This document shows, piece after piece, positions 36,031 through 47,464 of a DNA stretch of 64,000 nucleotides. The notes under the pieces were generated by a model. The model did not search any database, was not told the DNA's origin, and saw only the letters and a program-made list of their open reading frames with translations. This DNA comes from Avena insularis (taxonomy: Eukaryota; Streptophyta; Magnoliopsida; Poales; Poaceae). Position 1 is the stretch's first letter. Each line of letters opens with the position of its first letter. The stretch is taken from NCBI GenBank assembly GCA_023614405.1, contig CM042687.1:262613480-262677479 (forward strand). Direction: 5' to 3'. A program made the position numbers and the translations under genes.

Positions 36031-36747
36031 GCACCCTCCTTCTTCCTCCCACCTAACTCGAATATTTCTCTCTCCTCCATTAAAGCTCGAGCTTGACCTT
36101 GCTAGATATCTCTCCCTAGCCACTCAAATCACTTGATCTTTTGAGAGGTGAGGGAGGTAACCTAGATCTACACTTCCACCAAAGAAGATTTGATTTCCCC
36201 CCACCTATCCTTTGTGGATCTTGTTGCTCTTGGGTTTCTTGAAACCCTAGACGGTGTAGGGCATCCTTGGAGCTAAGGCATGTGTTGTAAGGCTCCTTGG
36301 TGTCGTTGAGGGTATCCAATTGAGTTGTGGAGCTTCCCCCTCAACCTTGTTGTAAAGGTTTCGGTTGGCGCCTTCAAGGTCACCGGTTAGTGGATCATGA
36401 GGTCTCCTTTGTGGGGGAGCTCACCGGAGAAGAAGGTGAGGCCTTTGTGGCGCTCGGGTGACCTTGTGTGGCCCCGACACCTCTCCAACGTAGACGTAGC
36501 TCCCTTGGGAATGAACTACAAGAATTACATCTCTGTGTGCCCGCTCCGGTTACTTTGTTCCCTTCCTTTACTTCTTGCTCTTTACTATACTTGTGGTTAT
36601 TGTAAGTTATCTTGCATATAGGTTGTTCACCTAGCTGCACTTCTAGATAACTTTCTTTCTTGCTAAGCCTAAAAGTGTGAAACAAATTAAAAATTGGTAG
36701 TCGCCTATTCACCCCCCCTCTAGTCGTTCAAAGTCAGTACTTTCAAC

Positions 36748-36760
36748 TGGTATCAGAGCC
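36748..36760 (+). other. Primer-binding site of the Copia element (tRNA-Met)
   Basis: TGGTATCAGAGCC lies two bases after the 5' LTR end and is complementary to the initiator tRNA-Met 3' end. Confidence 0.92.
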
Positions 36761-36796
36761 AAGGCTCTTATTTCGGGCTTTACCGCCTAAGAGACA

Positions 36797-38254
36797 ATGG
36801 CCGACGAAGGGGGTAGTGAAAATGAAAACTCCAAGAACTTGGCCACCATGGATGACCTCAAGAAATTGGAGACATCCATGATGTCCAAGTTCGAGGAAAT
36901 GATGACTATTTTGCAGTCTCTCAAGCCGAACCCCATGGTTGCTCTTGCCACACCTCAAACCACCGAGCTTCCTCCCACCATTACCGTGACCGCCCCCGGG
37001 GTGAATCCCGCGGCCATCACTACTCACTTGGGACTTGGTTTTGTTGCTCAAACATCTACCAAGGTTCCAAGCGAGAACACCGAGGTGCCCGAGAACTCAA
37101 CTTCTAAAGAGGAAAGTGGTGGAAAGGACTACTCGGTGGTACCCCCACCACTGAAGTACACTCCGTATACACCCATTCCCATGCCACACATCATTCCTCA
37201 AGGAGCACCACCTATGCTAGATACTTCAAATTTCGCCAATTGGCAATATCTAATGCGCTCGCATATTTCCAGCTCTTCTATTGAGTTAATGAGGATTGTG
37301 GAGGAAGGGTTCTGTCCATATGACCCAAATAAGTTGACTTGAGGTGAAGTGGTGGACAAGCAAATCAATGCCACGGCTTTGGGTATGATTCAAAAGGCGT
37401 TGACCCCCAAGGATTTTGCTCACATTCGCCAATTCGACACCACCAAGGAAGCATGGCATCAACTCACTGAGCTATTTGATGGGAATGCAAGCATTCAAAG
37501 CTCCAAGTTTGATGAAGTCAACAACGAGTGTGATGGCTTTGCAGTGCAAGATGATGAGACTCCCGAAGACATGTATAGGCGGCTCAAGGTCCTTTGTTGC
37601 ACTATGAGGGATCTTGGTGCCACCTATGTTGATAACATGTTCATGAAGAGAAAGTTCATTCAAGATCTCCTTCCTTTTGAAGAACTAAAGCTCAACTCCA
37701 TCAAGGGAAGGACCAACTTTCACCTAATGACCTCCCAAGAAGTCTTGAGTGAAGTGATTGCCATGACCATTGCCAAGAAGAATGCGGAGTCCGCCTGTGC
37801 TAGGGATATTGGATCTACAAAAGTGAATCTTGTATTGAAGGCCAAGGCTGTTGAAGTTGATGATGATGATGATGATACATCAAGTGAGTGGTCTCAAGAA
37901 GACCTCAAGTGTGCCTACAATGAACACCTTGCTCTCGCTTCAAGGGCCTTTTGGAACAAGTCCGGCATCAAGTCAAGATCAAGGGACAACCCAAGACTCA
38001 ACCCTTCCAACAAGTTCCCCAAGGCAAGGTCATGCTACAATTGCAATGACAAGAGTCACTTCGTGGCCAAGTGTCCCTTTGAGAACCGTGAAGACAATGG
38101 TGGTCAGCTCATTCGCAAGATCAAGTCAAGACCTCCTCATCCTTTGAACAAGAACTATGTCGTCAAGAATGTCACCAACAAGGAACGAGCAATAGTGGTC
38201 CATGAAGAGTATCTTTCGGGCACGAATGAACGAGCAATAGTGGTCCATGAATAG
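36797..38254 (+). pseudogene. Copia gag
   Basis: It starts MADEGGSENEN at 36797, 37 bases after the PBS. The UBN2/gag-polypeptide region follows (SNFANWQYLMRSHISS near 37225-37275, then a helical domain to about 37800). The CCHC knuckle CYNCNDKSHFVAKC at 38034-38075 has all four ligands. A TGA at 37340-37342 interrupts the single frame. At the end, a 24-base direct repeat (38183-38206 and 38228-38251) leads straight into TAG at 38252. Gag forms the particle and binds RNA. Confidence 0.87.
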
Positions 38255-39296
38255 CTGCTATTGCCACTACCTATACTCCACGATTATCCCTCTTTGACTT
38301 ACCAAATGAAAACGTCATCTCCTCCAACCAAAAGTGTCTCATGGCCAAGGCCACCGAGGTAACATCTAAACCCACTCCTCAACCCATCTCTAGTGAGCCT
38401 TCTTCTCTTGATCTTGTTGGTCTAGAGGTGAAGAAAGAGATGATTGACATGTGTGAATTTGTTGCTACCTTGTATGAAGAAGCTAAAACTTGCTTTGAGT
38501 CCTTGCTTGCACAACTTGACAATGTTAGGGATGCTTTAGATGAAAAGGAAGAACTTCTTGACTTGTTAAGTAAAAATGAAAGAGATGCCGCTGATGAAAT
38601 TGCTTCTCTCACTCAAAGTCTTGAGGATGAACAAAATATGAGAATTAATCTTGAAGAGAGTGTGTCTAAACTTTTTTATGACCATAACAACACCATGTGA
38701 TCTCTAGTTAAAGAACATGATCAAGCTCTTGCTTTGGTTAAAGTGCTTAAGAAAGAAAATGTTGAGTTTGTGGTTGGTCATGATAGGACTCAAGAAGATC
38801 ATGAGAAACTCAAAGAGGAACACAAAGCCTTGGAGAGCAAATTCTAAAGTCTTTTTGAAGCCCATGAACATCTCCAAACTCAACTAACTTATGAACATGC
38901 TAAGTCTTCCGCTGTGCAAATTATAGACTTGTCTAGCACTCCTAACCCTTGTTGCAAGCATGAGCATCTCATTGAGGAGGTCAAGGTGTTGAAGGATCAA
39001 CTTGCCAAGACTAATAAGAAGAAGAGGAAGAACAAGAAGAAGAAAAAGAACAAGGGCATGGCTCAAGGACCTTCTAATGGCCCAACCATCTTGCAAAGTG
39101 ACAACTTTGCTGGAAAGAACAATCCCTCTTATATTCTTTGCAAGTCCTATGATGGTCATGTATATGCTAAATATGTTGGAACTTATTACACGCATGATTA
39201 TCATTGGGCTATTTGGGTGCCAAAGACTCTTGTTACTAACAAAAGGGTACCCATTGCAAAATGGGTACCTAAAACCAAAGCTTGATTTTATTATAG
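38255..39296 (+). pseudogene. Copia gag-pol linker, coiled-coil region
   Basis: The frame shifts after gag. A charged heptad-like region (38341-38700 and onward to about 38870) is interrupted by TGA near 38698 and TAA near 38847. It ends with a lysine cluster (KKKRKNKKKKKNKG near 39018-39060) and a WVPKTLVTN/WVPKTKA segment that stops at 39285. Such linkers between the knuckle and the protease are usual in SIRE-lineage elements. Confidence 0.75.
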
Positions 39297-41040
39297 GACT
39301 ATGCTTCTGGTGGATCTAAATGGGTGCTTGATAGTGGTGCCACAAGTCATATGACCGGAAGCAAGTCTATCATGACGGAGATGAGGCCAAATATTGCCAA
39401 CACCATGGTCTCCTACGGTGATAAAACAAGTTCTCAGGTTTTGGGTTTTGGCAAAGTGGTGGTAACCCCGTATATATCCTTGGTTGACGTCATGCTTGTC
39501 AAAACTCTTGGTTACAATTTACTTTCAGTTTGTGCTCTTGCCCTTATGGGTCTTTCTTATTTCTTCCATGTGCATTTTGTGGTCCTCATGTGGAGCAAGT
39601 ATCTCAAGGTGGCTTTCGTAGGGTATGTAGAGAATGACTTGTATGTGGTAGACTTTTCGAGGACCACTACTCCTCATGCTCTATGTCTCTATGCTAAAGC
39701 CGACAAGGGCTGGTTGTGGCATCGCCACCTAGCCCATGTTAACATGATAACTTTGCAAAGACTTCACTCCGAGGGCCACATCCTTGGGCTTAACGATGTT
39801 TATTTTGCCAAAGATCGTGTTTGTAGGGCTTGTATTGAAGGGAAGATGCATGAAACTCCTCACAAAGCGCTCAATAAAATCACCACGGAGAGATGTTTAG
39901 AGCTCTTGCATATGGACCTTTTTGGTCCTCCCTCTCATGATAGTCTTGGAGGCAAGAAGTATTATTTGGTTATTGTGGATGATTTCTCAAGATACACTTG
40001 GGTGTTCTTCTTCAAGTACAAGAGTGAGACTCAATAAAATGTCATCGATTTTGCCAATGAAGTTCAACGGAAACACAATGCAACCATTCTTTCAATTCGA
40101 AGTGACAATGGACCAAGTTCAAGAACTATACCTTGGATGAGTTTCTTAGTGATGAAGGAATCAAGCATCAATACTCCACTCCCTATACCCCTAAACAAAA
40201 TGGTGTTGCCGAAAGGAAGAATCGCACGTTGATGGATGCGGCTCGGTCTATGCTTGCTGAATTCAAGTCTACATACAACTTTTGGGCCGAGGCCATCTCC
40301 ACCGCTTGCCATGCAACCAACCGGCTCTACCTTCGCAAGAAAAAGAACAAGACCCCATATGAGCTGCTCACCGGGAAAAAGCCAAATGTTAGCTACTTCG
40401 AGTGTTTGGTTGCAAGTGCTATATTCTCAAGAAAGGAGTTCGTTTGTCCAAGTTTGAATCCAAGGCTCAAGAAAGAATTTTCGTTGGTTACTCAAATCAG
40501 TCCCATGCTTATAGAGTCTACAACAAAGCCAATGGAAGAGTTGAAGAGACGAGCAATGTGAAGTTTGATGAAAATCATGAGTCCCTTGTTAGGCAAGACG
40601 GTGTTTGTGATCCAAGTGATGAAATTACTCCTAAGGCCATAAGAAGAATGGGTGTGGGTTTCCACCTCCCCATTGAGGATCCCTTTATGGACGAAGGAGA
40701 AGGACCAAGCTCTACTCAAGTGGATCCCTCACTCTCACAAGATCATCTTGACTCTCAAGGACCTACTATTTTGGCACAAGCTCCCTCAAGCTCTTCCGAA
40801 GCTCCTCAGGCTCATGACTCTTCAAGCCCCGAAGGTCAAGCTCCTCACTGACAACATCAACCTCCCCAAGATGTGGCTCCTCCTCAAGGCACCTCCAAAG
40901 GTCAAGCTCTTCACCAACAACATCAACCTCCCCAAGATGGTGCTCCTCCTCCTCAAGGATCTCCTCAAGGTTAAGCTCATCAAGATCAAGGGCAATCCAA
41001 TGATAATCAAGGCTCTACTCCAAATGATGACTCTTCCGAA
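39297..41040 (+). pseudogene. Copia protease and integrase
   Basis: The protease active site LDSGATSHMTG lies near 39327-39360. The GAG-pre-integrase zinc-binding region is near 39705-39870 (WLWHRHLAHVN ... CRACIEGK). Integrase catalytic residues are in LLHMDLFGP (near 39905), RSDNGP (near 40100, where the frame breaks) and NGVAERKNR (near 40200). The frame shifts near 40037, 40120 and 40400. A proline/serine/glutamine-rich stretch (40680-41040) separates it from RT and carries stops near 40850 and 40973. Confidence 0.87.
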
Positions 41041-42784
41041 GTGGAAATTGATGAAGATGATCCTCGTGTTTGTGCTTATAGTCAAGGCGGGGACTCCAAT
41101 GGTGGCAATGACCAAGTGGTTGCTCAAGAATCTCGTGTTGAAGCACAAGCCCGCCGTCAAGCCTATCGTCTCGCCAAGCTCGTTCGAGATGGCCATATCC
41201 TTGATAATGTTTATGGAGATTTCAATAAAGGTTCCACTACTAGGAGGCAACTAGCCTCCTTTTTAGATATCACCATGCTTTTATCTCTCTTGTGGAACCA
41301 CAAAAAGTCTTCGAGGCTCTTGAAGATGATGATTGGATTGACGCTATGAACGAAGAACTTCACAACTTCAAGAGGAACAATGTTTGGACATTGGTTGAGC
41401 GGCCCAAATATTGTCAAAACGTCATTGGTACCAAATGGGTTTTCAAGAACAAGTGTGATGTGAATGGAATAGTTGTGCGCAACAAGCCAAGGTTAGTTTC
41501 CCAAGGATACTCACAAGTTGAGGGCATCGACTACGGTGAGACTTATGCCCCCGTTGATCGCCTTGAATCCATTCGTATGCTTCTTGCTTTTGCTACTCAT
41601 CATAACTTCAAATTTCATCAAATGGATGTTAAGAGTGATTTTCTTAATGGGCCTTTGAAAGAGTTGGTATACGTCAAGCAACCTCCGGGCTTTGAGGATC
41701 CACTTTTCCCGAACCATGTCTACAAGCTCAATAGGCACTCTATGGCCTCAAACAAGCCCCACGTGCGTGGTATGATTTCCTTAGAGATCTCTTGTTAGAC
41801 TGTGGCTTCGAAGCGGGCCTCATTGATTCCACTCTTTTTACTAAGAAAGTTGGAGGCCACTTGTTCGTATGCCAAATCTATGTTGATGATATTATCTTTG
41901 GGTCTATTAACAAAGTTTTTAATGAGGATTTTTCCAAGCTCATGACCGATCGCTTTGAGATGTCCATGATGGGGGAGTTGAAGTTTTTCCTTGGGTTTGA
42001 AGTCAAGTAGTTGAGGAAAGGGACTTTCATCAACCAAGCCAAATACATCTAAGACATGCTCAAGAAGTTCAAGTTTGATCAAGTCAAAGGTGCCAAGACT
42101 CCCATGCCAACTAAGGTTAATCTTGATCTCGATCCCAAGGGTAAGGATGTGGATCAAAAACTCTATCGCTCTATGATTGGTTCTTTGCTCTATCTTTGTG
42201 CATCCCGATCGGATATTATGTTGAGTGTGGGTATGTGTGCAAGATTAGAAGCCACACCAAAAGAAAGCCACATGGTGGCGGTCAAGAGAATCTTTCGATA
42301 TTTGGTTCATACCCCAAACTTTGGGTTGTGGTACCCCAAGGGAGCCAGCTTTGACCTTATTGGATACACGGACTTGGATTGGGCTGGTGACAAAGTGGGA
42401 ACTAAGTCAACCTCTGGAGCTTGTCAGTTTCTTGGAAGATCTTTGGTTTGTTGGTCCTCGAAGAAGCAAAACTGTGTGTCTATGTCCACTGCCGAAGCTG
42501 AGTACATCTCCGCCGCGAGTTGTTGTGCTCAATTTCTATGGATGAAGCAAACTTTGAAGGATCTTGGACTATCTTTTGACAAGGTGCCCCTTCTTTGTGA
42601 TAATGAGAGTGCCATTGCTATTGCTCACAACCCCGTGCAACAGAACCAGACTAAGCACATTGAGATTCGTCATCATTTCATTCGGGACCATGTTGCTAGA
42701 GGAGACATTTCTTTGGAGTATGTTCCCACCAAGGAAAATCTTGCGGATATATTCACGAAGCCCCTTGATGAAGCAAGGTTCTGA
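41041..42784 (+). pseudogene. Copia reverse transcriptase and RNase H
   Basis: RT begins near 41330 with DAMNEELHNFKRNNVWTLV. It continues through IGTKWVFKNK, QMDVKSDFLNG (near 41620-41650, where most relatives have alanine in place of the aspartate after KS) and the catalytic YVDDIIFGS near 41880. The frame shifts near 41290 and 41730, with TAG at 42008-42010 and TAA near 42050. RNase H shows IGYTDLDWAGD (near 42360), STAEAEYIS (near 42485) and HIEIRHHFIRD, ending at 42784. Confidence 0.9.
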
Positions 42785-43596
42785 GAGTTAAGGCATGAGC
42801 TAAATATCATTGATTCAAGCAATGTGGCTTGAGTACCTTGCACACCTACCCGTGTCTCAATCTGTATCTTGTTTGTATGTAGGCATGGATTTAGGGGGAG
42901 TGTAGTTCCTCTCATGAGCAGACACTATCCCTATTATGCGCACATTAAAGTTTTCATACTCTATAGTCTCTAAAGGAGACCATTTGAGCTTCATGATGAG
43001 TATTGATAATGAATCCAAGATATATCTTTGCGGTGTCAAGCCATTTACTCTTATATAAGGTGGCCTCGGCCACCGACCCATTTTTGTCTCGTGACTTGTT
43101 TCTCTTTGTGTCCTTGGTTATTTTTGTGTTTTTCTTGTTTTTTCTTGGCTTTGGTTCTTCTCAGTTTGATCTCTCTATCATAAGACTTTCCTTTCCTCAA
43201 GCCCTCTCTATTCCCTACACAAGTTCTTCCTTATTTTCTTTCAATCCTGAGAAGTTTTTCTGGCGTCACCGGAACTTCCGGTCAGCTGGCGGAACTTCCA
43301 GTCAGCAAGTTGTTCGTAAAAACCACCTGCTGACATGGATAGTTTTTGCCTGACCCGGAACTTTCGGTTCACCAGAACTTCCGGTAATTGATCGGAACTT
43401 CCAGTGAGGCTCTCTGTCCTATATAAAGTGGGCCCTGAGGAAAACGGGATCTTCTTCCTCTTTTCCCCAAGACCCACCTTTTATTTGGAGCAGCCACCGG
43501 TGAAGAACTCTCCACGAAGGTGCTCCGGCCCTTCGTCTCCGGCCACCCCTCCTCAGATCTGCTGCGTGGGAACCTTCCCCACCTTGATCTCCCGCC
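42785..43596 (+). promoter_or_regulatory. Copia inter-ORF region with internal promoter candidate
   Basis: No gene is seen. A purine-rich GGGGGAG (42896) follows pol. TATA-like boxes lie at 43051-43060 (TTATATAAGG) and 43419-43428 (CTATATAAAG). GGAACTTCC-type palindromes cluster at 43265-43405, directly before the second TATA box. The sequence after it resembles a C-rich 5' leader up to the ATG at 43597. Confidence 0.5.
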
Positions 43597-45333
43597 ATGG
43601 ACCCCGGTATTTGCCCTCAACTCCCTCCATTAATGGAGATCTAGCTCTCTCACCATTGCTTGAGTTAGGGCTCACCTTGTCTAGGCTAGTTCTTTGGCTA
43701 GAACGTGTTGGGAGATCTTGGTAGGCCTAGGGAATCATGCTAGGGTAGATTGGTCCAATACATCCTTGGAAATTTTTAAGTTTGGCTTATAGATCTAGAT
43801 CTTTGGATCTTGCTGTTTGAACCGCCAGTTCGTGGTCTCACCGGAACTTCCGGTGAGCCACGACCGGAACTTCTAGTGGACCATTTACACCGGAAGTTCC
43901 GGCGCTTCAGCGGAAGTTCCGGTGCCAGTAAAATTATTCCCTGACTATATTTTTCCAATCTTATTTTGTACCTTCTTCCGAACTTGTGCACTTACCCCAC
44001 CTTTCCTCCCTATTATTTTGCTTTCTTCTCAGGGCAAGGTGGTTCCCGCAAAGCCAAGCATCTCTGACGACCATCCTTTGATATTCCTCCTGAGATTGAT
44101 GAAGATGATGTTGAGGTGGTGTGTCCATCCACTCAGACTAGCCGTTAGAGGTTTGCTGCTGCTCGTCGTGCTGCTGCTGCTGCTGCTGAGGGAAAGAGGT
44201 CTATTCTTGCCTCTCAGAAGTACATCAATGTGGCTCACATGGAAGAAAAGCATGCATACTTTGGCGAGGCTCTTGACATTTGCAGGAGGTTTGGGCCGAT
44301 TCCCCTCATGGAGCACCGTCAGAACTTCAATGAAGGTGTTATTCCTCAGTTCTACACTACCCTTCACTTGAATATGATTTCTTCTACTGAAGGTGTGATG
44401 AAGTGGATGACTAATGGCGTGATGCTTACCGCCCAATGGTCCGATTTTGCTGAGCTCCTTGGCTATCCCATTCAGCCTGGCAAAGGGTAAAATGGATGGC
44501 GTGTCCATACCGCCATAGCTGCTGATCCTAAAGTCCTGGAGCCTCTTTACATTGAAGGTTGGGGCACTGTTGGTTTTGTGAATCATCTGCAGCCAGTTTA
44601 TGACATCATGCGTAGGGTGTACTTGAACACCATCTCTCCCAAGGCCGGCAACTTTGATTAGTTTCATGCCTATCAAGTTGATCTCATGCATCAGACTTAC
44701 CTTCGCCGTGACTCTAACAGGAAGATGGACGCCATGCATTTCATCTACAATGAGATGTGGCAGGCTATCATGGACAAGCGCTCTTGCCCCTATGCTCCCT
44801 ATATTCAGACTCTCATCAATCACAATTGGCTTGAGGTGACTGGTACGCGCTTCTCTGAGGCCTCCATCACCATTCATGAGGAGAAGAAGTTGCGTGTGAG
44901 CAAACACAATAAGCCTCGGTCCCAAGAAGAAAAGGAAGAAGCTCTCCAACAGGCTCGTGCTGAAGCTGGTGGTCCCTCTTCTACTCATGGGGGCTCTAGT
45001 GTTGGTGGTCCTTCTCTCCAGAGGCAGCCATCTTGGGCAAAGAAGCTGCTTGGAAAGGTGAAGAAGACTTTCTGCTTTCTCCAGAACTGCGAGTATCAGT
45101 CTTATGTCGATCAACGACATAGTGTTCAGCGCTAGAAGGCCATCATGACTGCTCTCAACATTCCTTCCTCTCCAGTCACTAGCTCTGTCACTGCTCCCAG
45201 GGATGATTGGATTCGCGACAACTGTCGTTGGTCTGAGGATGAGTCTGAGGAGGAAGTCACTGGTCCGCCGCCTGCATGGGATTCTTGGGTCCCTGAGCCC
45301 GCTCCTCCTCCCTTTCATGGTTGGGGCGATTAG
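43597..45333 (+). pseudogene. Extra 3' ORF of the SIRE-type Copia element (env-like position), probably spliced
   Basis: The main frame runs from 44033 to 45333 (about 433 codons) without frameshift. It is interrupted by TGA 44065, TAG 44146, TAA 44488, TAG 44659 and TAG 45133. It includes an alanine run, KYINVAHMEEKHAYF, QWSDFAELLGYPIQPG, a PSWAKKLLGKVKK basic helix and an acidic/proline C-terminus ending FHGWGD. A likely intron (43607-44032, GT...TTCTTCTCAG) joins ATGGACCCCG at 43597-43606 in phase. SIRE-lineage elements often have an envelope-like ORF at this position. I see no clear signal peptide or membrane segment here, so an envelope role is not supported; it resembles plant transposon-associated proteins of unknown function. 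The 457-codon frame on the minus strand is an antisense shadow. Confidence 0.65.
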
Positions 45334-45903
45334 TTTGATATTTTCTTCCTTTTTGGTGTCTCGGTGACAAAGGGGGAGAAAGATGTCTATTAGATTGCTC
45401 ACAGGATTTGCATGGGCTGAGTCGCGAGCTCGTTCTTGTCTTTGATATTTTCTAGCTCGCGAACTCTCTAGTTTTATTTGTGTGCTTGTGACCTATTTGT
45501 GCTTGTGAACTTATGTGTGCTTGTGGACCATCTTATGTGTATGAGACTATGTGGCATGTGATGTTATGCTTGGTAAATGCCTAGTGTTTGGTTTTATTGT
45601 TATTGGCTTATGGGCATTTGTATATGGTGGTGGAGCATCTTTAGTACCCCTTGATATTTCTTCTATTTTCTCCACCGTAGTTGGTTGGTGCAACGGTATG
45701 ATCTCTATACTATCTATTCCTTGAACTTGTGCTATCTTTGCAATTGGAAGGGGGAGCCTCCTTGTATGTGTGCTAGTCTTGTCCTTAGAGCATTATCTCT
45801 ACCTTGCACACATATAGGGGGAACTTGTTCCATACACTGCAAAGATTACTTCCATCTTATGCAAATCTTTGGGATTGTCATCAAACACCAAAAAGGGGGA
45901 GAT
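45334..45903 (+). other. Copia 3' untranslated region and polypurine tract
   Basis: No gene is seen. A T-rich, non-coding 3' region contains GGGGGAGAAAG near 45374 and ends with the polypurine tract AAAAAGGGGGAGAT at 45890-45903, directly before the 3' LTR. Confidence 0.8.
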
Positions 45904-47464
45904 TGAAAGCACTATATTTTCCCATGCTATTTTGGTGATGATGACAATCCCACTTGTGGTTTAACCATGTACTTGAGTTTCAGGAAAAATGCTTTTGGTG
46001 ATTCCTATGGATTATGTGGATGCTCTCTTTGGGATCTCGTGAAGACGGCGGCCTTTAATTTTTCTAGTTTCTCTCTTTTTATTGCTTTAGGTCGCCGTAC
46101 TATCAAGAGGGGTTCCATCTCAGAAGGCTGTGGGAAATCACTTGTTCTTGCACAAACCCCACATGCACCGCCACAACCATCCTACTCATCTGGAGAGAGC
46201 GAGGTTCTGATCTACTGGAGCCGTTTCTGTCTGATCGGAACTTCCGGCCAGGCGCCAGAAGTTCTGCTTAGGACTTTTATGTGGGATCAGTTCTGATCCA
46301 ACTTTCGCTGGAACTTCCGGTGAGCTCCCAGTACCTTATGTTTGGGTATGATCTATTTGCCGAAACTTCCACCGGAAGTTCCGATGAGGAATTTCCATTG
46401 CTCCTACCAGAAAGTTCCTAAGCGGAACTTCCACCCAGACGCCGGAACTTCCGGCCAGACATGCTTCACGACCCAGATGTTCCGCCCCTAGTTCCGCTCC
46501 AAGTTCCGGTGAAGGGTCAGTATACTTCTGTTAGAAGTGGTCTATTTGATGGAATTTGGGCCGGAACTTGCATCGGAAGTTTTGTCGGGAACTTCCGGTC
46601 ATTTTGACCGGAACTTCTGGTCAAGCAGGCATCAACGGGCTGATGATCGTTGAAGCCTTGCTGGGCAGAACTTCCAGCCGCTCACCGGAATTTCCGGTGA
46701 GGTCGTGAAGGCTGTAACGGTTCAGCGCGGAGGGTGCCTATTTAAGGCGCCCTCCTTCTTCCTCCCACCGAACTCAAATATTTTCTCTCTCCTCCATTAA
46801 AGGTCGAGCTTGACCTTGATAGATATCTCTTCCTAGCCACTCAAATCACTTGATCTTTTGAGAGGTGAGGGAGGTGACCTAGATCTACACTTCCACCAAA
46901 GAAGATTTGATTTCCCCCCACCTATCCTTTGTGGATCTTGTTTCTCTTGGGTTTCTTGAAACCCTCGATGGTGTAGGGCATCCTTGGAGATAAGGGCATG
47001 TGTTGTAAGGCTCCTTGGTGTTGTTGAGGGTCTCCATTTGAGCTGTGGAGCTTCCCCCTTAACCTTGTTGTAAAGGTTTTGGTTGGCGCCTTCAAGGTCA
47101 TCGGTTAATGGATCGTGAGGCCTCCTTTGTGTGGGAGCTCACCGGAGAAGAAGGTGAGGCCTTTGTGGCGCTCGGGTGACCTTGTGTGGCCTCGACACCT
47201 CTCCAACATAGACGTAACTCCCTTGGGAGTGAGCAACAGGAATTACATCTCCGTGTCCCCGCTTCGATTACTTCGTTCCCTTCCTTTACTTCTTGATCTT
47301 TACCGTACTTGTGGTTGTTGTAAGTTATCTTGCATAGAGGTTGTTCACCTAGCTGCACTTCTAGATAACTTTCTTTCTTGCTAAGCCTAAAAGTGTGAAA
47401 CAAATTAAAAATTGGTAGTCGCCTATTCACCCCCCCCTCTAGTCGTTCAAAGTCGGTACTTTCA
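45904..47464 (+). repeat. 3' LTR of the Copia element
   Basis: It starts TGAAAGCACTATATTTTCC and ends GTACTTTCA, followed by the duplication CCTAG. It is 1561 bases long and lacks the hAT-type insert. About fifteen GGAACTTCC-type motifs lie at 46230-46700. It differs from the 5' LTR by many transitions, so the insertion is old relative to the LARD-like element. Confidence 0.92.
46738..46747 (+). promoter_or_regulatory. TATA box of Copia 3' LTR
   Basis: CTATTTAAGG, the counterpart of 36022-36030. Confidence 0.55.

Larger units (their letters stand above)
34504..36745 (+). repeat. 5' LTR of the Copia element
   Basis: It starts TGACAGGACTATATTTTCC and ends GTACTTTCA. Without the nested element at 35320-35974 it matches the 3' LTR. 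It contains a dense array of GGAACTTCC/GGAAGTTCC motifs (about 34840-35320). Open frames here are LTR sequence only. Confidence 0.9.
34504..47464 (+). mobile_element. SIRE/Maximus-type Copia retrotransposon with 3' extra ORF
   Basis: Its LTRs are 34504-36745 and 45904-47464, flanked by the perfect target duplication CCTAG (34499-34503 and 47465-47469). A tRNA-Met PBS and a polypurine tract are present. The order gag, protease, integrase, RT, RNase H is that of Copia. A long gag-pol and an additional ORF after pol place it with the SIRE/Maximus lineage. At least five frameshifts and many nonsense codons make it non-functional. It inserted into the RT region of the Tat element. The 5' LTR is 681 bases longer than the 3' LTR, mostly because of a nested hAT-type element. 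Confidence 0.92.

Noticed and set aside
43597..45333. Calling the Copia 3' ORF an envelope gene
   Set aside because: Position alone is not enough; no signal peptide, transmembrane segment or cleavage site is evident in what can be read.
44029..45402. Longest open frame of the window, 457 codons on the minus strand
   Set aside because: It is exactly antisense to the Copia 3' ORF, whose sense frame has recognisable domain-like composition. The sense codon usage avoids TTA, CTA and TCA, which keeps the antisense frame open by chance.
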